Below are positions 7,588-15,079 of a stretch of 64,000 nucleotides of DNA, piece after piece. Below the pieces are notes generated by a model. It ran no database searches, was not told the DNA's origin, and was given only the letters and a program-made list of their open reading frames with translations. The number at the start of each line of letters is the position of its first letter. Within the stretch, counting starts at the first letter, position 1. The position numbers and the translations under genes are program-made. The DNA is from Sphingomonas sp. (GTDB taxonomy: Bacteria > Pseudomonadota > Alphaproteobacteria > Sphingomonadales > Sphingomonadaceae). The stretch is from positions 62,001-126,000 of the forward strand of contig NZ_JAGIAM010000003.1 of assembly GCF_017744835.1 (NCBI RefSeq). The letters run 5' to 3'.

Positions 7588-8823
7588 CTACCGTCGGCCG
7601 CGGATCGCGAGGACGGTGGCGCCGGCGCAGAGGCTGATGGCGGCCAGGGTCAGCATCAGCACGCCGAAATCGTGCGGCGTGGCGAGCGACCAGGTGAGGG
7701 TGAGGCCGATCAGCGCAGGCAGCGTGTTGGTGAGGTTGACCAGCCCCAGGTCGCGGCCGCGATGGCGCGCGCTCGGCAGCAGCTGCATCGCGAAGGTGGC
7801 GTGAAGCACGAGGAAGACCTGCGATCCGATCGCCCAGGCGCCGAAGCCGATCGCGCCGGCGGGCCAGTCGCGCGCGAACGCCATCATCACCAGCCCCGCC
7901 GCCGCGATCCCCGCCGCGCCGAACAGGAAGGGCTTGCGGCGCCCCACCCGGTCCGACAGCCGCCCGGCGAGCACGGCGATCGGCAACGGGACGATGAAGG
8001 CGAGCATCAGGATGTGGCTCACGCGCGCGGCGAGCTCGAGCGGCGGGGCGCCGGGGACGACGCTTTCGAAATAATAGAGGAGGTACAGCGACAGGACGCT
8101 GCCCGCGATCTGCAGCAGCAGACGCGCAATCCAGGCGATCAGCAGGTCGCGACGCAGCACCTGCGCCTCGGCGGGAGCCTCGGGCGGCGGCGGCAGCGGA
8201 CGGGCGCGCAGCAGCACCAGCGGCAGCGTGCACGCCGCCATTGCGCCTGCGACCACCGCCAGCCGGCTCGCCTCGTCGGGCAGGCCGGCGCTCACTACGC
8301 CCGCGGCGACGGCGGAGGCGAGCGGGCTCGCGACCGAGAGCAGGCCGCCGGCAATGCCCTTTTGCGAGTCCGGTATCTCGTCTGCCATGATCGCGAGCAG
8401 CGGGGCGAGCAGCAGGTTCACGGCGCATTGGAAGAGCGCAATGGCGATCACGATCCCTGCCGGCGACGTCACCGCGGCGACGAGCACATAGGAGGCCGCG
8501 GTCGCGACGATGCCCGCCGCCATCCAGCCGCGCCGCCCGCCGCCGCGCGCCACCGAGCGGTCGGTCAGCCAGCCGAACAGGATGTTGGAGAGGCTCGCGC
8601 AGGTCGCACCCGCAATCGCCGTCGCCGAGAAGAGCGCGATCCGCCCGTCGCCGGCCATCGCCTCGATCTTCATCGGCAGCAGCAGCGAGAGCAGCGGGAG
8701 GAAACCGATCGTCCCGCCGGCATAGGCGAGCGCGACGGCGATCAGAAAGCCGAGCGAACGACGCTCCGCCGGCTCGGCGCTGGGGTGCGGTGCGGCCGCA
8801 GGCGAAGGGGCGGGGGCGTGCAT
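7588..8823 (-). CDS. Major facilitator superfamily transporter
   Basis: This 411-residue inner-membrane protein has about twelve hydrophobic segments and the MFS loop signature GWLTDRSVARGGGRRGW between helices 2 and 3, with a related RLSDRVGRRKP loop between helices 8 and 9. The start at 8823 (MHAPAPSPAAAP) is preferred because the longer frame upstream runs into intergenic repeats and reads as non-protein. The substrate is unknown; the overall pattern resembles sugar or drug transporters. It is convergent with the CDF transporter, and its upstream spacer is the repeat block at 8921-9600. Confidence 0.88.
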   Translation of the reverse strand: MHAPAPSPAAAPHPSAEPAERRSLGFLIAVALAYAGGTIGFLPLLSLLLPMKIEAMAGDGRIALFSATAIAGATCASLSNILFGWLTDRSVARGGGRRGWMAAGIVATAASYVLVAAVTSPAGIVIAIALFQCAVNLLLAPLLAIMADEIPDSQKGIAGGLLSVASPLASAVAAGVVSAGLPDEASRLAVVAGAMAACTLPLVLLRARPLPPPPEAPAEAQVLRRDLLIAWIARLLLQIAGSVLSLYLLYYFESVVPGAPPLELAARVSHILMLAFIVPLPIAVLAGRLSDRVGRRKPFLFGAAGIAAAGLVMMAFARDWPAGAIGFGAWAIGSQVFLVLHATFAMQLLPSARHRGRDLGLVNLTNTLPALIGLTLTWSLATPHDFGVLMLTLAAISLCAGATVLAIRGRR

Positions 8824-9087
8824 GCGGCTGATCCTGCCCGAAGCTTGCCCGCTTGCGACGGGATCGGCAACGGCTGTCGGGCTTTGCCGCGAAGGCGGAA
8901 TTCCCGATCGGGCTTCGGGATATTTTTGTTCACGCAAAGGCGCAAAGGCGCAAAGGGGTTTTCCCCGGCTGCAATGACGGGAGCCCGCGCGAGCGGCAGC
9001 CATTGCTGGCCTCGAAGATTCCAGTCGCTGTCGCGACGGCTGCCCTCTTCGCGTCTCGGCGTGAGAAAACAAGATCCCGAAGCCCTC

Positions 9088-9170
9088 CCGTCATCCCCGC
9101 GAAGGCGGGGACCCAGAGTCACAGGGGGCATCGCTCGCGATTCTGGGCCCCCGCCTTCGCGGGGGTGACG
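9088..9170. repeat. Twin-arm GC palindromic repeat, copy 1
   Basis: CCCGTCATCCCCGCGAAGG opens an arm that folds on itself (CCCCGC...GCGGGG), followed after about 30 bases by a second, inverted arm CCCCCGCCTTCGCGGGGGTG. Copies are at 9437-9520 and 35015-35099. The form is REP/BIME-like: dispersed, extragenic, paired inverted palindromes. Confidence 0.75.
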
Positions 9171-9436
9171 AAGGGGTGGGCGCGAGTGTCGGGCTTCATC
9201 GTCGCTCGCTACAAACCCACCGTGAGGACCCAGCGTGCGATTGGCGACGGGGAGGGGCGGGCTCGATTTTTGTTCACGCGGAGACGCGGAGACGCGGAGA
9301 GCCCGCCGCCGCGAGCGCGGCAGGGATCCCCGGGGCCAGCATGATTGCCGGGTCGGCCGTTCCAGCGAATCCGGCTCAGGCCGACCTCTTCGCGTCTCCG
9401 CGTCTCCGCGTGAGAAAACACGATCCCGAAGCCGAC

Positions 9437-9520
9437 CCGTCACCCCCGCGAAGGCGGGGGCCCAGAATCCCGAGCGACGCCCCGCGTGACTCTGGGTCCC
9501 CGCCTTCGCGGGGATGACGG
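9437..9520. repeat. Twin-arm GC palindromic repeat, copy 2
   Basis: This copy has the same two facing arms as 9088-9170 (CCCCCGCGAAGGCGGGGG and CCCCGCCTTCGCGGGG). It lies 17 bases after the GH3 stop codon and probably acts as, or replaces, the transcription terminator of that gene. Confidence 0.75.
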
Positions 9521-9536
9521 AAGGGGGGCGCGAGTG

Positions 9537-11783
9537 TCAGGGCTTCATTGTCGCGGGCTTCAGGTCCACCGTCTGCACGAGCGCGCGATCGGTGGCGTCG
9601 TGGGCGATTGCGACGCGGTAGCGGCCGCCGGGGATGCGCCAGCCGGGCAGGGCGGTGTCATAGTCGGCGACGATGCGCGGCTCGGCGGTGAGGGTGACAC
9701 GCTGCGACTGACCGGGCTTGAGCGTCACGCGCTTGAACCCTGCGAGCCGCATCGGCGCGCCCGCGCCGTCGCGCGCGACATAGAGCTGCGGCACGTCGGC
9801 TCCCTCGCGGTCGCCGGTGTTGACCACGTCGAACGACACGCTGAGCGTCTTGCCGCCCTTCACCACCGGGTTGCGATAGGCGAAGCTGGTGTAGCTGAGC
9901 CCGTGGCCGAAGGGGAACAGCGGGGTCAGCGCCTGCTTCTCGTACCAGCGATAGCCGACGTCGGCGCCCTCGGCATAATCGACCGGGAAGGTTCCGAACT
10001 GATATTGCGCGGCGTTGGCCGGGTCGGCCGCGGCCTTGGCCTCGAGCGCATTCTTGGTGTCGAGCCCCATCGGATAGGGCCGCGGCGGCTGGCCGGCGGT
10101 TGCGGGGAAAGTGATCGGCAGCCGGCCCGAGGGGTTCACCTTGCCGGTGAGGATGTTGGCGATCGCCTGGCCGCCGCGCTGGCCGGGATACCAAGCCTGG
10201 ACGATCGCGGGCACCTTGTCGATCCACGGCATCAGCACCGGCCCGCCGGTCTCGAGCACCGCGACGGTCTTCGGCTGGGCGGCGGCGACGGCGGCGATCA
10301 GCGCGTCCTGATGGTCGGGAAGCCGCAGGTCCGGGACGTCCTGCGCCTCGGTGGTCCATTGCGTTGCGAAGACGATCGCCATGTCGGCCGAGCGCGCCGC
10401 CTCCACCGTGGCATTGAGGTTGCGCCCGTCGACGAAAACGAATTCGGTGTCGGGCTGCGCCGCCTTGAGCGCGGCGAGCGGCGACGAAGCGTGATAGGTG
10501 ATCCGCGCGAACGACGAGGCGTCGCCGGTCGAGAGCGCGATCTCGACGGGGGCGCCGCCGACCGAGCGCACCTGGCTCGATCCGCCGCCCGAGAGCACGC
10601 CGACATCCGCCGACCCGCCGATCACCGCGATGCGCTTGGCGGTGCGCGCGAGCGGCAGCAGGTTGCCCTGGTTCTTGAGCAGCACGATGCCCGCCTCGGC
10701 CGCGCGCTGCGCGACCTGGGCATGGGCGGCATAGTCGGGCGTCTCGGCGCTGGCGGGCATCGGCGCGTCATAGGCGCCGGTCTCGATCAGCCCGGTGAGA
10801 TAGCGCGCGACCATGTCGTCGAGCCGCTTCTGCGACACTTCGCCCGCGCCGACCGCGGCGGCGAGGGGCTCGGCGAAGTAGATCGCCTCGTCGAGCTCCT
10901 GGCCCGATTCCTGGTCGAGCCCGGCATTGGCGGCCTTGGCAGTGGAGTGCACCGCGCCCCAGTCGCTCATCACCCAGCCGCGATAGCCCCAGTCGCGCTT
11001 GAGCACCTGGTTGAGCAGGAAGTCGTTCTCGCACGCCCAGTCGCCGTTGACCTTGTTGTACGAGCACATGACCGAGCCGGGATTGCCCTTCTCGATCGCG
11101 ATCTGGAAGGCGAGCAGGTCGCTCATGCGCAGCGCCGCCTCGCCGATCCGGGCGTCGACGACGGTGCGGCCGGTCTCCTGCGCATTGAGCGCGAAATGCT
11201 TGATCGTCGAGACGATGCGGTTCGACTGGACGCCGGCGATGTGCGCGCCGGCCAGCTCGCCGGCGAGCAGCGGATCCTCGCCCAGATATTCGAAGTTGCG
11301 CCCGTTCCACGGGTCGCGCGTCAGGTTGACCCCGCCGGCGAGCAGCACGTTGAAGCGCTTCGAGCGCGCCTCCGAGCCGATCATCGCGCCGCCCGCGCGG
11401 GCGATCTCGGGATCGAAGCTGGCGGCGGTGGCGAGGCCCGAGGGCAGCGCCGTGGCGACGTCGCCCTTGCGCTGCTCTACCTGGTTGGCGACGCCGAGCG
11501 AGGCATCGCTCTCGCGCACCAGCGGCACGCCGAGGCGGGGGACGCCGTCGATATGGCCGGCGGAGGGGATCAGCTCGTTGGGGGTCTTGCCCGCGGCCAT
11601 CGGCGGGAAGAGGCCGTGGGCCAGCGTGATCTTCTCTTCGGGCGTCATCTTGGCGACGATCGCCTCGGCGCGCGCGCGGGCGTCCCTGCTGGCGGTCTGG
11701 GCCGCTGCGGGCGACGCCACCGCGGCCAGCGCAATGATCGATGCGCCCAGCAGCGCGGCGTTGAATTTCGTCGGCATCCTCAT
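9537..11783 (-). CDS. Glycoside hydrolase family 3, exported beta-glucosidase-like
   Basis: GH3 enzymes remove terminal glucosyl or xylosyl units from beta-linked oligosaccharides. The 748-residue protein has a signal peptide ending near residue 29 (SPAAAQ), the N-terminal barrel with IKHFALNAQE (substrate-binding KH near 195) and the nucleophile Asp274 in GWVMSDWGAVHS, the second alpha/beta domain, and a C-terminal fibronectin-III-like domain (FPFGHGLSYTSFAY onward). Two starts are possible, 11783 and 11777; both follow purine-rich sequence. It is divergent from the TonB receptor across a spacer with three palindromes, which suggests shared control by the LacI protein at 19939. It likely degrades the sugar imported by that receptor. 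Confidence 0.93.
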   Translation of the reverse strand: MRMPTKFNAALLGASIIALAAVASPAAAQTASRDARARAEAIVAKMTPEEKITLAHGLFPPMAAGKTPNELIPSAGHIDGVPRLGVPLVRESDASLGVANQVEQRKGDVATALPSGLATAASFDPEIARAGGAMIGSEARSKRFNVLLAGGVNLTRDPWNGRNFEYLGEDPLLAGELAGAHIAGVQSNRIVSTIKHFALNAQETGRTVVDARIGEAALRMSDLLAFQIAIEKGNPGSVMCSYNKVNGDWACENDFLLNQVLKRDWGYRGWVMSDWGAVHSTAKAANAGLDQESGQELDEAIYFAEPLAAAVGAGEVSQKRLDDMVARYLTGLIETGAYDAPMPASAETPDYAAHAQVAQRAAEAGIVLLKNQGNLLPLARTAKRIAVIGGSADVGVLSGGGSSQVRSVGGAPVEIALSTGDASSFARITYHASSPLAALKAAQPDTEFVFVDGRNLNATVEAARSADMAIVFATQWTTEAQDVPDLRLPDHQDALIAAVAAAQPKTVAVLETGGPVLMPWIDKVPAIVQAWYPGQRGGQAIANILTGKVNPSGRLPITFPATAGQPPRPYPMGLDTKNALEAKAAADPANAAQYQFGTFPVDYAEGADVGYRWYEKQALTPLFPFGHGLSYTSFAYRNPVVKGGKTLSVSFDVVNTGDREGADVPQLYVARDGAGAPMRLAGFKRVTLKPGQSQRVTLTAEPRIVADYDTALPGWRIPGGRYRVAIAHDATDRALVQTVDLKPATMKP

Positions 11784-11852
11784 CCTTTCCCCGGTTCACC
11801 CGTTGCGCGACTCCCGTGGCCGGGCGCGCTGTGTCTTTTCAACAGCATAATT

Positions 11853-11865
11853 TGAGAACGTTCAC
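11853..11865. promoter_or_regulatory. LacI-type operator half of an inverted pair (site 1)
   Basis: TGAGAACGTTCAC is an AACGTT-centred palindrome on the GH3 side of the divergent spacer. Its exact reverse complement occurs at 11922-11934. The form fits operators of LacI-family regulators, one of which is encoded at 19939-20988. Confidence 0.6.
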
Positions 11866-11874
11866 AATGTGCAC

Positions 11875-11886
11875 GTCAACGTTGAC
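11875..11886. promoter_or_regulatory. Central AACGTT palindrome (site 2)
   Basis: GTCAACGTTGAC is a perfect 12-base palindrome between the two outer operator-like sites. It overlaps TTGACA (11882-11887), a possible -35 element, so binding here could block transcription toward the TonB receptor. Confidence 0.55.
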
Positions 11887-11921
11887 AGGAAAGGGTTGAC
11901 ACTCCCCGGGGAGGAGCGCAA

Positions 11922-11934
11922 GTGAACGTTCTCA
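11922..11934. promoter_or_regulatory. LacI-type operator half of an inverted pair (site 3)
   Basis: GTGAACGTTCTCA is the exact reverse complement of site 1 and lies 49 bases before the TonB receptor start codon. Centre-to-centre distance from site 1 is 69 bases, about six and a half helical turns. The pair could support looping or separate control of each divergent promoter. Confidence 0.6.
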
Positions 11935-11982
11935 ACGGCGGAATCCTAGACACGCCGCAGGAACGGAAAAGGGGAGGAGACC

Positions 11983-14900
11983 ATGCGGAGCTTCAAGGCT
12001 CGTTCGCTCTCGCACATTGCATTCGGGGTTTCGGCGCTTGCGATCGCGAGCGTGCCGGGCATCGCCCTGGCGCAGGAGACGCCGGCCCCGGCGCCCGCGC
12101 CCGAAGAGGGCGGCGAAGAGATCGTCGTCACCGGCATCCGCGCCAGCCTCCGGCAGGCGATGGACATCAAGCGCGACGCGCAGGGCGTGGTCGACGCGAT
12201 CTCCGCCGAGGACATGGGCAAGTTCCCCGACACCAACCTGGCGGAATCGCTCCAGCGCGTGACCGGCGTGTCGATCGATCGCTCGAACGGCGAAGGCTCG
12301 TTCGTCACGGTCCGCGGCTTCGGCCCCGAGTTCAACCTGGTGACGCTCAACGGCCGCCAGATGCCGACTTCGTCGCTCGGCGACGGCGCCAGCCCGCCCT
12401 CGTCGCGCTCGTTCGACTTCGCCAACCTCGCCTCGGAAGGCGTGGCGGGCGTGCAGGTCTACAAGACCGGCCGCGCCACAGTCGCATCGGGCGGCATCGG
12501 CTCGTCGATCAACATCCTCACGCCGCGGCCGCTCGACCGGCCCGGGATGCGCGGCAGCATCTCGGCCAAGGCAGTGTATGATTCGTCGCGCAACGAAGGG
12601 GATCCGATCACGCCTGAGGTCTCGGGCATCTTCAGCGCGACCTTCGGCGCGGACAATAATTTCGGCATCCTGGTCACCGGCTCGTACCAGAAGCGCAAGG
12701 CGAGCGTGAACCAGGCGAACGTCGGCTGGCGCGACGGCTATCTGGGTAGCGAGAACAACTGGGGCTCGCTCGCGCAGCCGGGCGATCCGCGCTACGCCAA
12801 CATCGAGAACCGGCCCGAGGGCAACGACGTCTATCAGGTCGCGCAGAACGCCTCCTACGACCTCAACGACATCAACCGCGAGCGCATCAACGGCCAGCTG
12901 GTGCTGCAATTCCGCCCGGTCGACGCGTTGACCGCGACGGTCGACTACACCTATTCGCGCAACACCGTGGAGGTGCGGAACAGCAACGTCGGCATCTGGT
13001 TCAACCACAACGACACGTCGAGCGCCTGGACCGACGGCCCGGTCGCGGGCCCGCTCTTCTACACCGAGCGGTTCGGCGCGAACGAGCGCAAGGACCTGTC
13101 GTACAGCGGCGCGCTGACCGCCAATCGCAGCGAGAACAAGTCGCTGGGCGCGAACCTGAAGTGGGAAGCGCCGGGCGGCGTGACGGTGGACCTCGACTAC
13201 CACCACTCGACCGCGGAATCGAAGCCGGTCAACGACTATGGCTCGAGCGTCTCGGTGGGCAATGCGGTGTTCGGGGTCGCGAGCCAGACGATCAACTTCG
13301 AGGATGACCTGCCGGTCATCTCCTACGCGATGCACCCGGGGATCGACCCGCTCGACCGGTCGCTGATCACGCCGACGGGCAATGCGTTCCGCAACGCCTA
13401 TTTCAAGAACCAGATCGACCAGGTGCAGCTGCGTGGCCATTACGACCATGACGGCGGCTTCCTCGACAGCATCGACTTCGGTGCCTCCTATGTCGAGAAC
13501 GGCATCCGTTCGGCCTATGGCTTCATCCAGAACGAGACGTGGAGCGGCGCGGGCCCGGCATCGGACATCCCCGACGACATCTTCTCGCTCGTCAGCCTGC
13601 CCGACAAGTTCCAGGGCGTCTCGGGCGCCGACAATCCGGCGATGATCCAGAGCTTCTACAAGTTCGACTTCGAGCGGATGGTCGACCTGATCGAGGGGCT
13701 GTACGGCACCTGCAGCAACCCGCAGACCGGCTCGGCCGCGCCGGGCAGCTGCCTTGCCGACTTCACCGTCGACCGGCGCACCACCGAGAAGACGCTGGCG
13801 CCCTATCTCCAGGTCGCGGGCGTGTTCGACCTGTTCGGCAACCCCGGCCACCTGGTCGCCGGCGTGCGCTACGAGCACACCGTGGTCGACTCCAAGGCGC
13901 TGGTGCCGATCCCCAACGGCACGTCGTGGGATGCGGCGAACGAGTTCTACATCGCCTATTCGGGCCAGTCGGACTTCTCGCGCTTCAAGGGCGAGTACGA
14001 CAATTGGCTGCCCGCGATCGACTTCGACATCTCGCCGATGCGCGACGTCAAGCTGCGTGCCTCGTATAGCCACACGATCACTCGCGCCGACTATGCCAGC
14101 CTGCAGGGCGGCCTGACGCTGGACTCGCAGTTCCGCATCGCCAACGGCACCGGTAGCCGCGGCAACCCGGCGCTGCTGCCGTACAAGTCGAAGAACATCG
14201 ATCTCTCGGCCGAATGGTATTACGGGCCGGCGAGCTACGTCTCGGTGGGCTATTTCAACAAGGACGTGTCCAACTTCATCTCGCAGGACCGCGTCAGCGA
14301 GAATGCGTTCGGGCTGCGCACCGTGGCCGGCGGCCCGCGCTACCAGGCGGCGATCGCCGCGCTGGGGCCAAACGCCGGGGCGCTGGACATCCGCCAGTAC
14401 ATCTTCACGCACTTCCCCGCCTCGACGGCGCCGACGGGCGTGGATCCGGCGGGCTACATCACCGGCAAGATCTTCGCGCTGCCCGAGGATCCGCTGGTGC
14501 CCTTCCTGATCAACACGCCGGTCAACAGCGACCAGACGGCCAATCTCCACGGCTGGGAGTTCGCGCTCCAGCACAGCTTCTGGGATACCGGCTTCGGCGT
14601 GATCCTGAACTATACGATCGTCGACGGCGACGCGACCTACGACAACACCCAGCCGTCGAGCGTCACGCAGTTCGCGCTGACCGGGCTGAGCGACAGCGCC
14701 AATGCCGTGGCCTTCTACGACAAGGGCGGGCTCCAGGCGCGCGTCGCATGGAACTGGCGCGACCAGTTCCTGCAGGCAGCGGGTCCCAACCCCTTCTATG
14801 TCGAGGATTATTGGCAGATCGACGCCAGCGCGAGCTACGAGTTCGTGAAGGGGCTGACCGCCTTCGTCGAGGGCATCAACCTCACCGGCGAAGGCAGGCG

Positions 14901-14985
14901 CGGCCATCTGCGCCACGACAACAACGTGACGTTCGCGTCGCCGGGCTATGCCCGCTACTCGGCAGGCATCCGGTTCAACTTCTGA
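11983..14985 (+). CDS. TonB-dependent outer-membrane receptor
   Basis: This 1000-residue receptor takes up an oligosaccharide or similar ligand across the outer membrane using TonB energy. It has a signal peptide ending near residue 30 (GIALAQ), a TonB-box-like EEIVVTGIRASL, a plug domain (NLAESLQRVTGVSIDR, VTVRGFGPEFNLVTLNGR), a long beta-barrel, and the C-terminal aromatic ending IRFNF used by the BAM machinery. GGGGAGGAGACC lies directly before the ATG. It is divergent from GH3 and precedes flavin halogenase, SapC and cupin genes, the usual company of this receptor subfamily in Sphingomonas, Caulobacter and Xanthomonas. An intrinsic terminator follows, which should make the receptor the most abundant product of the locus. 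Confidence 0.95.
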   Translation: MRSFKARSLSHIAFGVSALAIASVPGIALAQETPAPAPAPEEGGEEIVVTGIRASLRQAMDIKRDAQGVVDAISAEDMGKFPDTNLAESLQRVTGVSIDRSNGEGSFVTVRGFGPEFNLVTLNGRQMPTSSLGDGASPPSSRSFDFANLASEGVAGVQVYKTGRATVASGGIGSSINILTPRPLDRPGMRGSISAKAVYDSSRNEGDPITPEVSGIFSATFGADNNFGILVTGSYQKRKASVNQANVGWRDGYLGSENNWGSLAQPGDPRYANIENRPEGNDVYQVAQNASYDLNDINRERINGQLVLQFRPVDALTATVDYTYSRNTVEVRNSNVGIWFNHNDTSSAWTDGPVAGPLFYTERFGANERKDLSYSGALTANRSENKSLGANLKWEAPGGVTVDLDYHHSTAESKPVNDYGSSVSVGNAVFGVASQTINFEDDLPVISYAMHPGIDPLDRSLITPTGNAFRNAYFKNQIDQVQLRGHYDHDGGFLDSIDFGASYVENGIRSAYGFIQNETWSGAGPASDIPDDIFSLVSLPDKFQGVSGADNPAMIQSFYKFDFERMVDLIEGLYGTCSNPQTGSAAPGSCLADFTVDRRTTEKTLAPYLQVAGVFDLFGNPGHLVAGVRYEHTVVDSKALVPIPNGTSWDAANEFYIAYSGQSDFSRFKGEYDNWLPAIDFDISPMRDVKLRASYSHTITRADYASLQGGLTLDSQFRIANGTGSRGNPALLPYKSKNIDLSAEWYYGPASYVSVGYFNKDVSNFISQDRVSENAFGLRTVAGGPRYQAAIAALGPNAGALDIRQYIFTHFPASTAPTGVDPAGYITGKIFALPEDPLVPFLINTPVNSDQTANLHGWEFALQHSFWDTGFGVILNYTIVDGDATYDNTQPSSVTQFALTGLSDSANAVAFYDKGGLQARVAWNWRDQFLQAAGPNPFYVEDYWQIDASASYEFVKGLTAFVEGINLTGEGRRGHLRHDNNVTFASPGYARYSAGIRFNF

Positions 14986-15018
14986 ACCGCGCCGCCGCTG
15001 CCGGGCGGGGCCGATGGG

Positions 15019-15049
15019 AAGAGCCATCCTCTTGTGAGGGTGGCTTTTT
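15019..15049 (+). terminator. Intrinsic terminator between receptor and halogenase genes
   Basis: AAGAGCCATCCTC, loop TTGT, GAGGGTGGCTTTTT: a ten-pair stem with one G-T pair, followed by five T residues. It lies 33 bases after the receptor stop. Downstream genes would be expressed only by read-through or from another promoter. Confidence 0.8.
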
Positions 15050-15079
15050 CCGCTCCGGTTCGGCAAGCTGCGGACGCGG

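Larger units (their letters stand above)
8921..9600. repeat. Diverged tandem duplication of a composite repeat unit, period about 349 bases
   Basis: Two copies follow each other. Each holds, in order: TTTTTGTTCACGC followed by 8-base tandem units (8932-8955; 9276-9299); a diverged spacer; the inverted counterpart ending GTGAGAAAAC (9046-9070; 9391-9420) plus GATCCCGAAGCC; a twin-arm GC palindrome (9088-9170; 9437-9520); and a tail (9181-9250; 9529-9600). The second tail is the 3' end of the GH3 gene, so the first tail is a decayed copy of it. The only other content of the 8824-9536 spacer is upstream sequence of the MFS gene; no gene is seen. Confidence 0.75.

Noticed and set aside
8932..9412. 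Short direct repeats as a possible CRISPR array
   Set aside because: Units are 8 bases, directly adjacent, with no spacers of uniform length and no cas genes.
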